Under the pieces are notes generated by a model that saw nothing but the letters and a program-made list of their open reading frames with translations, was not told the DNA's origin and searched no databases. The translations under genes and the position numbers were made by a program. From Daphnia pulex (Eukaryota > Arthropoda > Branchiopoda > Diplostraca > Daphniidae), in assembly GCF_021134715.1 (NCBI RefSeq), contig NC_060018.1:8573501-8637500 (forward strand): 64,000 nucleotides of DNA, written 5' to 3'. Of this stretch, positions 15,001 through 27,000 are shown piece after piece (position 1 is the stretch's first letter; the number at the start of each line of letters is the position of its first letter).

Positions 15001-18000
15001 TACCCTCGTACCCCCTCGTTCTATTTCAATACATGGACGCCCGACACGCACATGCTTTTGCTAACTAAAATTATTTATTTAATACACGCATACTTTTATA
15101 TACGGCCTACAGTATATATTATACGGAAGAACTGTTATATGCGTATTATTCTGTTCATATTACACAAAAACTATACAGCTCTATACGCTATTTTTCCTTT
15201 TGTTTGGTGTATACGTCAGATTGACTTAATTCGTCATCGGGAAGGGCAAGTTATGTAGAGGACTGCGATTAGCTAATAAATAATTTATTTTATTTTTCTT
15301 TGTGACTGCGTTTTGTTTGTATTGAAAGTTTTGGGTATTAAATAAATGAATCAGCAAATAATAATCGTAATACCTAAACCGATAGTACAGCATTATCATT
15401 CCATGTGAAATGGGTGGGGGAGTTTTAGGTGGGCTGCACTGGGTGTTGGGAGTACACGCTTAATACCTGCAGAGCTTTACTCCACCCAAAACCATACATA
15501 TGTAAATTAAGCTTATGATTAGCTCAACCATAAAATCATAAAACGTCTGTATTACAATGTAGAAAATGTTTTAATCTAACAATAATTTTTTTACACCTAG
15601 GCACCTAGGCCCTAGGGCTACGTCTCCACTCTCTAGATCGGGTGATATAATTGAAAAAAAAAAAATTACTACACACCTGATGAAGACTTTAAAATTGCAA
15701 AAAAATCGATTAGATGTCACCGTCATTGGATAATTTCACATAGAATGACTCTAAAAGTCTACAACATATGGGGAGTGTGAGAGATATTCATCATTTTGTT
15801 GTTTGTTCGCCTGTGTGTGGGTGTGTGTAAATGTAATTGGACTATAAAGGAATTAACAGCCATAGGATGAATGCATTGATTGGCCTTATTATTGGGCCAA
15901 TGGAATGAGTCTAAAATAGCTCTTTATTTCCAGCACGTTGTGCCATTTCGCGTGCGAACTTTAAAGGTGTAATGAATATGCACGAAGCATATAATGTACC
16001 CTGACTATACAAGGAATGAAGGGAATAAGGAGATAGCTGCGATGAAGTTGTTGCGTATTGACACTGAGCCAGCAAGGAAGTAAGAGAGTCTCAAAGTTAA
16101 GATCATTTCCCCTGCTGCGGGGAAAAAAAGTGAAAAGAAAAAGAGACTACTGAAAAAGACCGTGATTCGGTCATAGATAACAGGCAAAACGTATGACGAA
16201 GGTAAACGATGACGCACAAAAAGTATACGTAGCTTAATTTGATGAAAGTAATGACCTGAGAAAGTGGCCGTTTTATGAAGTCGTGGGCTCGTGGCTATGC
16301 CAGTGTGCCCATCATGGGATACTTAGTGTAGAGGAGCCGAGCCTAGCAGGACTTGTCAGGAGTAACCCAGAGGCTCCGGCTGAGTTGATACACTCTTCAC
16401 TGCATGCTCTCCCTCCCGTATACCGCTAGCTAGCTAGCCGTATTTATTAGGTTATTTAGTTTGGACTTTCATTTACTAGTAACCAGCTACAGAGCTACGC
16501 TTGTCTAGAGATCGCCCAGTTCAAAATTTCCCCGTTCTAAATATTTTACAAATTAACTAAAGCAATTAAAGCGGATCGATGAGCAGGCTACTTCTCTCGT
16601 CGGACGATAACTTAAGTCGTCAAGAAGATGGCTAAATTTTTACAGAATAAGATGGATGACGCCATAAAAGTTCGCGGCCAACACGCAATACAAAAGACAC
16701 ATGTGTCGATTCGACTAGCAAGTTAAATCGTTTGATTAGTGAAATCAAATGGCTGAAATAAAACCAAATTTGGGTATTATATCATTGGAGTTTCCGACGG
16801 TCGGCTCAATTAGGTCTGGCCGCAATTACGACATTTATCTGCTTCTTGACAATAGAGCTGATTGATTGTCTGATTGGTGCATAATTTTTTTTTTTTACGT
16901 TGTCCTTTTATTCCCAAATGCCAATAGCCTAAATGCAATAAACGGATCCGATAGACGTGCACACTGCACACATAGTCTACGTAGTCTCCGTAGTCTCGGT
17001 AGTCTCCTCTGTGTTTATGGCATCTCCACTTGTGTAGATACAAGTGATAGTAGACCATATAATACATATAATATGCCCTACTATGCTGGTTGTTTTTCAG
17101 GTTGCAGTGGGTAGGGAATCCGATCGACGAGTTAATCTGACGTTCGGAAGAGGATTTATGCATGCAGAGGCTACCGGAGAATGTCAACGGCGTTGGGGGT
17201 CTCACGCTCTCTGTCTCTCTGCTTCCACTCTGTCTCTCTCTCCCTGTGTCTCCGTCTATCCTCTTTCCGGTAGGTTTGCGAAATCAATAGTCCAACTTAT
17301 TGATTAATAGGGAGGAAAGGAGAAAGAGAACGAGAGAGAGAGAGAGAGAGAGAGAGAGCAAGAGAGAGAGAGAGCGAAAGAGAGATAAAACGACTGGTAG
17401 TCGAGCTGAATATGATTGGAGACGAAGTATGAAGGGAGAGAATAAGGATGTAGATGAAAAGCAGAGTATACAGGATGCCAACGGCAAGTACGGAACACAT
17501 GCACATACTACACACACACCCATGCACTCCAACAGCCAGAGATGCAGAAACGTACACACAGTGGCACATATCACTGCACAGTTGTGGAATATTGACTGCT
17601 CCATCAACTGATGTGCGTCTTAAAAACAAGACGGAAAAATATAAGAGTGAAGAACTTGGGAGACAAGAGTATGGTCGATAAAGAAGTGTAGGCTATTATA
17701 CTTGTGGGGTCAGTATAGCAATGAAACATTGATGGAAGAGGATGGAAGAAAAATTAAATATGAAAGCGGCCGAACGACGAAGAAGAGACATCAGCATGCA
17801 GCATCACGGTCACTTTGACTCGAGCCGTCAAACTCTAAAGTCTAAGTGTATACAGCTATATAAGCTATTCGTATAGGACTCTTGGACTGATCAGCTAGAA
17901 TATTTATATATGTCTAGAGCCTTCTTCAAATGTTGATTGATGCAAGAGGCTGATGTAGCTGCCAGCTGTAGAAGTTCTTATTACTCTCTTTCTTCGAATC

Positions 18001-21000
18001 AACTGTTGTTTCTCTATATAGTTGTTTTTCTTCGTCGTATTTCTACATTCCCCATCTCCGAATCTCATTCCGTTATTGTCTCTATACCCCCCCCCCCACA
18101 TCCATTTGCACATATAGTTTGTGGCCTAGTTCACACCAGTCACCAGCATTGAGTATATATAGCGCGGACGCTCAATAGCTGCCAGAATTGGTAACGTTTG
18201 ATGCAAGAAGAGCTGAAGAAGAAACCGATGATCCCTTTTAGAGGGAAATCTTTGAAACGACAGAATCAAGTTTAAGGACTCACATAAATATATCGCACAT
18301 CTTCAGCACCAACGTCCGGGCTCTTTTTGATTTTACTAGCCTATGTATAGGATCGATGCATCATAGATGGATAAGCTTTTACAACGGACGGCCTTGTTAA
18401 GTCAGCTAGGCTACTTGATTTGCAATCGACCCATTTGGTGATGACGCACTCACCAGGCCTATAGCTAGACCTATTCGAGCGTTGTCTTTAGACCAAGTTG
18501 GATGGCAAGAAATGCAAGGCACAACGCACAAGATGCCTAATGTCATACCAACGCGGCGTTACTAATCAACCGCTTCTGTGCTCGCCTCTGCTGTGTACAT
18601 CCGTTTTCGATTCAAGATTCGCCGCCAAACTTGCAGCTAACTTAGCGGTCGTACAGAACAGAGCTCTCTCGCCTAAATTGACTTTCAATCAGGAAACCCC
18701 TAACCGGTTTTTCTTTCGCAGAAGGGCAACGCCGGGGATAGATAGGATCGAGCCGGTCGATTGCATCGGCTGTGTTTACTCGTCTATCGTTGATTACACC
18801 GCTGCCAGAATTACAGTACATTTAAGGGCGATAATTAGTTATGGTAGTAGACGTAGATGTCAAAATGAAAAAAAAAGGAGCGACTCTGTATTATATACGG
18901 GGGAAAAAATTTTGATGTTAACACTTTCCGATCCTGAATGAATCGAATAAAGTTCCATCTGAGAATGCGTGACAGTAATGGTTTTCCACGACTCCGCCAT
19001 AGTACTATGTCAAACGCTCCGGGAATCATAATTAAGCCTTTAATGACGCAAATAAATCGTCAAACGCCAGTAGGTGAGGCGGTAGCCTATACGCGGAAGG
19101 GATTCTTTTCTCTCGACAAGTTCGCCCAGTTCGCCTTGCTGGCAAAGTGAATCACGCCAAATCACGATCTAGTGAATCGATGGGAGTCGATCGCTGGTCG
19201 GCTGACTGGAATAAAAGTATCGACTCGAGCACGGAGCAAGGAGTAAAAGAGAATTGACTCACCGCTCTGCTGTGCTCTGCTGATGACATGGTGGTAGAGC
19301 AACACTTTGTCGTCGGGGGTTCAATCAGTAACTCGCTCACGTCGGCGCGTGATGTTGCTCCTCTACAAACACTGGAGCCTGCTGACCCGCTTTTCTCTTT
19401 TGCCTTTGTGCCGTTTGACTTTTTTCGTCCGACGTTTGTTTCGTTTGTTTCGTTATTTCTTTCTTTAGTCCGGTCTTCCTTTCTTTGGAGCCGTCGTTGC
19501 GCAAAGGAAGCTTGATTAGAGACGGAAGGCGAATGATGGCGGAGCGAGATGGAAAACAGGCCGGACAAGAAACCCACTGCGGGTTTGCAACGGAAGCAAA
19601 TGGCATGCACGTGTAGCACAGAACAGACGAGAGAGGCGGCAATCGCAGGCGATACGTCGCGAGCGTGCTAATATACTTAATATACAATCCAGCGGAATGG
19701 GAGGGACAGTCTCTAGGGTTTGGATGGCCGTTGGACCCGAATATAGCGTACGTGAGCGTACGTGAAACAAGACCGGGCTGGTGAACGGCTGCCACTAACA
19801 GGGATATACAGCAGGGAACACGAGTTTGTAGAACAACACTCGAAACACCACTGGGAACGCGATTAGCCTAAATCGAAGGCGGCGACTGGAGCACAGCAGC
19901 AGTTGATGCGAGAGTAGCAGCTACGATGTTTCCATCAAGCGAAACGGACAAAGAATCCAATTCTTTTGATTCACTTGTTTAGTTTAGTTTTAGTTTTTGT
20001 TTTGTTTTTTTGTTTTTTTTGTCTCTATGCTAACGTCAAGGGTCGGTTGCACTGAAAGAGCCAAGGGACCAGCAAGTTCACTCTTTTCTTTCACTGGATT
20101 GGTTTCTCGGTTTGTCGGCTTGGGTTTATTTCTCGTTTTGTTGGCGACGACGATATAGCATGTTTACCGACGACCTGAACGATGTTAACAGTTGAGCGTC
20201 GGGCTGCCCACAAACTGCAACCTGATTGAACGAAAGTGAAGCCACAACTGGTGGTGTATGTGCGTCGTGAACCGACCTTATTCCTTTTCTCCCACTTTCC
20301 ACTCTCCACCCTCACTCTGTTCCACTGTTCACCACTAGGAACTAGCTCTAGCAATGCTCCTACACCGCCGTTACCTCCTCCGACTGAAATCCAACTCCTA
20401 TTCTATCCTTTTCTCCCCTTTTCCTTCACTTCCCCTTCGACCCTTAAAGTCGTTCACGATAAATCGTAAGGAGCGGGAGGAAGGAATGGAGGAGGGGGGG
20501 GGGGGGTGAGAGGAGGAGCTTAGAAGCGGGAAAGGGCGGAGCCGAAGCCCTCGTAGAATCTTTTTTTAGCAATGGGTTAGAGCCGCTCAGTTCTGCCTTA
20601 GATCAATAAAGCTGACCCGGGTGCTGCGCTCGCGCCCACTCCTTGGATGTGTAGCCTAGCCAGTAGCTCTCGAACATGTCTGCTTACGCTTGGGTTTTCC
20701 ACTCTACAATTTCTTTTTATCCTGCCTCTCTGATTCTTCCTAGTCGTCTTTGATGTGACTCGTCGGCGTCTCTCTCTCTCTCTCTATTTCCTCTCGCTTT
20801 CTTTCTTTCATTCTTTTTATTTTTCCGTTATATGTCATCTGTAAAGACGTGGAAGAGCTTGGACTCGTCCTTGCTGTACATGTTTAGGCACAAGGGATGG
20901 TGGATGGTCTAATATGAACCAAAACTTGCCGTCATTCCTCACTCAATGGGTCTACCAAATGCTGGAACCAAATTTATCAAACCGAGAACCTACTGATTCG

Positions 21001-24000
21001 CATCAAATATAGTAGGGAGTCTTTGAGGTAGCTAAGCATCAATTGTCTTCGTTGGAATCGAATTTCAATTACGATATCGTTATATAGTGTTATTTTTTAT
21101 CTATACGTATACGGCACTTGAGATTGGTGCTGTATAGTTCCACACAAATAGCAGGACATAACATACCTGAAATGAATGAGATCGAGAAGGGTTCAGAAGA
21201 ATAGTGTCGATGCAAGAGACAACATATGTATATATATCCATATGCGGCAGTAAAGTAACTGAAGATCCATACATGACTTCAAAAGCTACAAGTTGTTGTC
21301 TTGAACACTCATTTGATGTTACTTAATAGGACCGCTGTTGATGAATGGAAAAGTCTCTGGAAAGATCAAATGAAAATAGGTCGGCTGATGCCAGTTGGTT
21401 GGTGCGACAATTTAACTGTCGACAATCAAGATTTAATAAATTCATAAATTAATCAGCGTTCATCAATAGAAAAACTTCTCATCGTTCTCAACGCTGTTCT
21501 CTATTATCAACACGATTCAACAAGAATTAAGAGGATAGTTTTATCAAGTTTATTCCTATTGTCCAACTATTTTGCACATGACATGACATGATCATTTCGT
21601 CGTTTGATACTGTAGCAAGCTTTACTGTATGAACTAGAAAAATATGGCAGTATGAAATATGGGTGTTGAACAAAAATGTTAATAAATCAACAATCTTATA
21701 TGTACGGTGAGAGTTGTACGAATTGAAGCGAATTTGAATACCAAGTGTCAGGCTAAGAATGATAGATCACTTGAAAATTCGGGTTTGATCCCGTTGAATA
21801 CAGTTCGGATAAAATTCAAAGAAACATAGAAATTCGCTTGAGGTTGTAAATTAATTTATTTTTTAGATTTATAGATTATTATTTTATTGATTTATTATAT
21901 ATTAATAAAATATGTAGGCCTATCATCAATTCAATTTAAGTTCGAAAGGCTGAAATGAATTTAGCTTAGTAGTTTGACGATTCTCTTCCCTCATCTCATA
22001 ATGAAAACTTATGATTAATAAATATTTAGAGACTCAGCCCTTGGGTAAGAAAATATTTTTCAAGTCATACACACACACCCGGTCTGAAGACGCTATGTAT
22101 ACATATTTAAATTATTTTTATTTATTTATTTAATTTTCCTTTTTTTTTTTTCGGGGGGGGGGGGCGGTAGGAATAACTTTCCTTGTAGGCCTATTAATAA
22201 AAACCAAAGGGAAATCCAGTGATTGAGATATTTAAATTTAAAACTCGAGTTTTAGAAGAAACAAAGGGCGAGTTTATGTAAATAAATCAAAACAAATATT
22301 CCTGAGATGTAATGTAACAATCCCTACTGCAAGATCATTAAATTTGCTGTCATTATTTTATTGGATTAAAAACTTGTTTTTAATTTTGAATAAATAAGTT
22401 AACATATGAAAGTCCAAATGATCATTTGCGCTATATCAAAGCAAGTTTCATATTTCTCTAACGTGTCGAATTCCTGCCTGCGTATTTCGGTACAAAATTT
22501 TGAGGCCGCGTTTAGAGATACTTAATGACAATGACAACTCATAAATATAACGCAAATGTCGGTCTACTCACAAGAGAAGATCTAATTATCTAATAGCCCA
22601 ATAGTTTGTCCATTTAGCCGCAATGCCGCATAGCCTATAGCCTAATCATCACGGGTCCACCTTTCTATTGGTCGTAGTGTCTGCAGTGTCCACTAGATCG
22701 CGGAAAACACTAGGAACAAATGGAATTACACCACAGCCTTTGCCTTCTGGAACGCAACGCCTCTAGCGATCATTTCATGCACTTATGCATCATTACTTCA
22801 TGCACGAAAATCGTAGATCAGTTGGTCGAGGAATCGATCAGTTGATCAGGTGGCGAAGGAAAATGACAGAAAATTGAATAAAAATTAGAAAACATTCGTT
22901 CGAAAATACAACAAACGTTCAAAGACAACCCAAAAGATATTAGAATTCCTGGAATTTGTCTATGGAATTCAATTCCATAGACCTTAGAACACATTTTATC
23001 GAGCCCATGACTCAGTATAGAGTGGTTCGAGGTTGCCATCTTGGCACGGTATTAAACCCCTTTTAGTGCAGCCACAACTGGAAAGCATTGGCATTGTCCA
23101 TAAGAAAAGTGTACCTTAATTTCTTTTTCTTACGTACCTTAGTTTCTTAATCTTAATTTTGTGAAACATTTTCATAAACTATTTATGTTTTTTAAAGCAA
23201 CAAACGAAAATTACTTTTGAGTATAGAATTACGGGGCTGACGCGACGCGCTGCCCAAGCCGACCAGAAGGGTGGTCAAGTGGGGGTGGGGGGGGCTGCAC
23301 TCACTCATGGAAGAGGGGTGAGTAGGGGGTTTACCTAGGTCATACCATATTATTTCCCTTATTATTCTTTGTTAACGGGGGATCTAATGGTCAGCAACCC
23401 GGGATGTCATTCGAAAGGGCTGATGATCGAATATCGATAAAGTAGAAATAAAATTTCAGGAGAATCTAATTTTTAAAATTTTGATAAGCACTTCTGCATT
23501 AAGATCTCTAATACATGCGGCCACATGCTGCAATATCAACGGTTGGGCTATTGGAAATCTTGTTGGAATTCCATGCAATAACGCATGGGTTTGAATGCGG
23601 CGATTATCACGCCATACATGACGGTCGTCTGATAAACAAGATGGCATTTTGAATAATTCAAAAAGATATTTTATAAAAATTTCATTATTCAATTTCTACT
23701 TCACCGAAACTAGAACCTCAGACATTTCAAATGACAGCCGGTTTGCTAACCATTAGACCAATCGTTTATAATGAAGATGAAGGAATGTCCTTAAAGTGAT
23801 GTCCTTAAAGTAAAGTGCACCTTTATGCACCTTTTGAAATTGTACTGTACACGATGTTACAAAAGACCAACAAATCCTATTGTCATTTTATTCTTTTATA
23901 AAGCAGTAACATACATGCAAATTATTACACTTGATCCATGGATTTTGATGCGACTTTACCTTTTTTTAATAGTTAGAATTCAAAACTTGGTGAAAGTATA

Positions 24001-27000
24001 TCTACAAAATAAAGTTTCGCACAAAATAAAACAATAACTACAGCAAAAAAATGAATTTCGCTTGTTTCGTTTTGTTATTTTCGAAATTTTCGCTGTATTT
24101 CGATGCAGACGAAAATTTTGAAACTATCGAAAGTTTCATAACTTTTGGAACTATCGAAAGTTTCATAACTTTTGAAAATATTTATTTTTTTAGCATTCAC
24201 TGCCTCTTTATTAACAAAATTAAAATTTCCTCTTTTCTTAAATTTCCACTTCTGTAGCGTGTAACCAAAGCAGAAGAAAGAAAGCCAAATTTTCATGGTT
24301 TTGTGTTTTAACTTTTATCATATTTCGAAGTTTTACCGCAGCTCCCAATCACAATTGTTCTTCATCGCTCTCTCAAACAATTACCAATTCATGTTACTGT
24401 GTCGTATATACTTTTGTTGATCTTATCTTCGTTGATGTGCCAAACGACTACGTTATTGATTGAACAAAACATTCCTCTAGTAAAAGAAAAGTATGTTTCA
24501 TGTCAAAATGCCAGCGGCCCTACTAACTTATATTAAATTTTTTTTGTGTTAGCTGTAAACAAATCGATATTTGGGAGTTACAATTTCGTAACCAATCGTA
24601 ATGCTACGATGATCTGAAAAGGTTCTTTCAAGAGTTTTTGGAGCTTCATATTGATGCTCGTAGGCACTACTACACATTTTTATCAAATAACTGATTTGAT
24701 GAGCTTCAATATGAAAAATTTTGATGCAATTATAGTTTTCAAATTTCTTTCAATAAGGATTATCGAGAGCAAGCCATTATCAACGAATGGAAAGTTTGGA
24801 TGTACAGTCATGCTTGAAAGTTTCTGGAGCAGGCAAATTGCTCTATATGTTTGTATTTCAAGTTGATGGAAGGTATACTGAGAATCAAACTACTCCCCAT
24901 TTTTAAATCCCTTTTTCACTTTTTCTTTCTCTCATTCTTTTCCTTTATTCTCCGCTTTCAATTTTCCAACCTTATTTTGTACATCCTTTTAGCGTGCTGA
25001 TTACGGCTTGCGCAACTAGGCCTACTTGTTAGTTTGTTGTTAGTATTAGTTCCTCACTTCAGTAGTGATTTAAAATGGCAGAGATACAGACTGCTCGTTT
25101 GTCCCTTATTGAAAAATGAAGATCGATAGGTTTTTTTAAGCTGGCATGTCCCAAAGACAAATTGCAAGACGATTTAATCGGTGTTTTCAAACTGTGAATC
25201 TCTAGATTCAGAGATTTCAAACTGAACAGGTGCAAGGTCTGGCTATGCGTACTCGTTCAGGGAGACCACGCGTGACCACTTTAGACGAAGATATGGCTAT
25301 AATCACTGCTTGTAAGTTAATTTAATTTAAATTGGGGTTTTATTATTTGGCTCAGTGTGACTATTTTTCTTACAGGTATCGTGAATCCATTCGATACAGC
25401 AGAGGAATTAAGAGAGATGGCTAATGTACCTCACATTTCAGTTACCTCTTTAAGAAGTCGATTGAGAGTTGGCGGTATTTATGGTTGACGACCAGCCAAA
25501 AAAAGCTGAACGGCTGTGTTTCGCACAAGAGCACATTCACTACACAAACGAAATTTGGAGAAAAGTCATCTGGTCCAACGAAAAAACATTTTCTACCGAT
25601 GGCTATAATGCTCAATGGGTTCATCGTTTACCAGGAGGTAGACATGAACCCTTTAATCTTTCCCGTAGTAGACACAGTACCCGAAAAACGATTAATGTGT
25701 GGGGATGTGCGACAAATCATGGCCCTGGTGTATTACACAGGATCCGCGGTAGATTAAACATGCACAACTACATAGACATTTTAATTAACCAAATGGTTCC
25801 ATTCGCCAAAGACCCCTTTCCCCTTCCTGATAACGAGGACCCATTACTGCACGAGCATCCTGAACATAGGCAACAATATCGTTTTTTTATGCAAGATGGG
25901 TTAGTGTTTCGTTAAATTTTTTTTCTCGATTTTAATGCCTTATTCTTTTATTAAGATGTCCAGCCCACACAGCGATAATCGTCCGGGATTGGATTGCGAA
26001 ATAAAAGCGAATTTAAAAAATTTGGTGGCCATCATTTAGCCCTGACCTTTACCCAATTTAGGATTTTTGGGGGTTGATGGTAAATCGGATGGGCTTAATT
26101 GAAGCTGATACTGAAGAGGAATTATGGGACTGGGTTACCCATTACTGGGAAGAAATGAGAGAAGAGAGGACTTTTGATGATTGGGAGCATTTGATAGACT
26201 CAATGCCTGATAGATTGGCTCGTGTACTGGAACTTGAGGGACAAATATTTATGGAAAGTCAAAGGGAGAGTGAAAAAAAGAAGGAACCAACCCCTTTCTT
26301 CCCCACTCTATTCTTCCCTTCCTTACCTGTCCTTCCTTTCGTACCCTTTTCTTATGGCAAATGTCAATGCTTTTGGATGTGGTTGCACCAACCTGGAACT
26401 AATGAGTATCCAAGATGGCATCCTCGAACCACTCTATTGCTTTGTTTTTAAAATTATGATTTTTCATTCCTTAATGCGCATTCAAATTGTCTACGTTGTG
26501 TTGCGTAAGTATACTATGTGTTTTTTTTTTTAAATTTATTTACTCGTCCACCTAGTTGCAAGGCATGAAACCATTTTTAGCAGCGATTTAAAAGCGATCA
26601 TGCTCGTGATTATTGAACCCAATCCGAGCATTATAGTTGCTTGCGCCATCTCCACTGTTTTCTTTATACCATATTAAAATAAAGTAGATAAACTTGGCTA
26701 CTTGGGCGGCGTTCATAAATTATGTAACGCGATAGGAGGGAGGGGGTCGAAAGAAATGTTACGGATTGTGACAAGGGGTCAAGACTTTGTCACGTAACAA
26801 ATTGAAAATCATATTTCCCTATGTCGCCATCTATCGGAAAGTAAAAAAATTCGGAAACCAAAGCATAAAAAATGAAAAATTCGAGAAATAACCAAAATTT
26901 CGCAAGAAATAGCCAAGGGCTATATTGTGAAACGTCTATGTCGTCAAACTCAAAAATTTGATTGTCAAAAGCTGTAATATTATGGAATTTTAAAAAGAGG

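Noticed and set aside
17284..17629. Leu/Ser-rich and Arg/Glu-rich open frames on both strands
   Set aside because: They are translations of a GA/CT microsatellite and its flanks.
18498..18941. 147-codon open frame
   Set aside because: No recognisable domain, no splice-consistent partner, and it is embedded in an intron; chance length is plausible.
23690..23770. Functional tRNA-Asp gene
   Set aside because: D-arm, anticodon loop and T-arm resemble tRNA, but the acceptor stem does not pair and the T-stem is mismatched.
26820..26840. CTCF-like CGCCATCTATCGG insulator motif (also near 48000)
   Set aside because: Two short matches in 64 kb, one within a transposon, are not enough to argue for insulator function.
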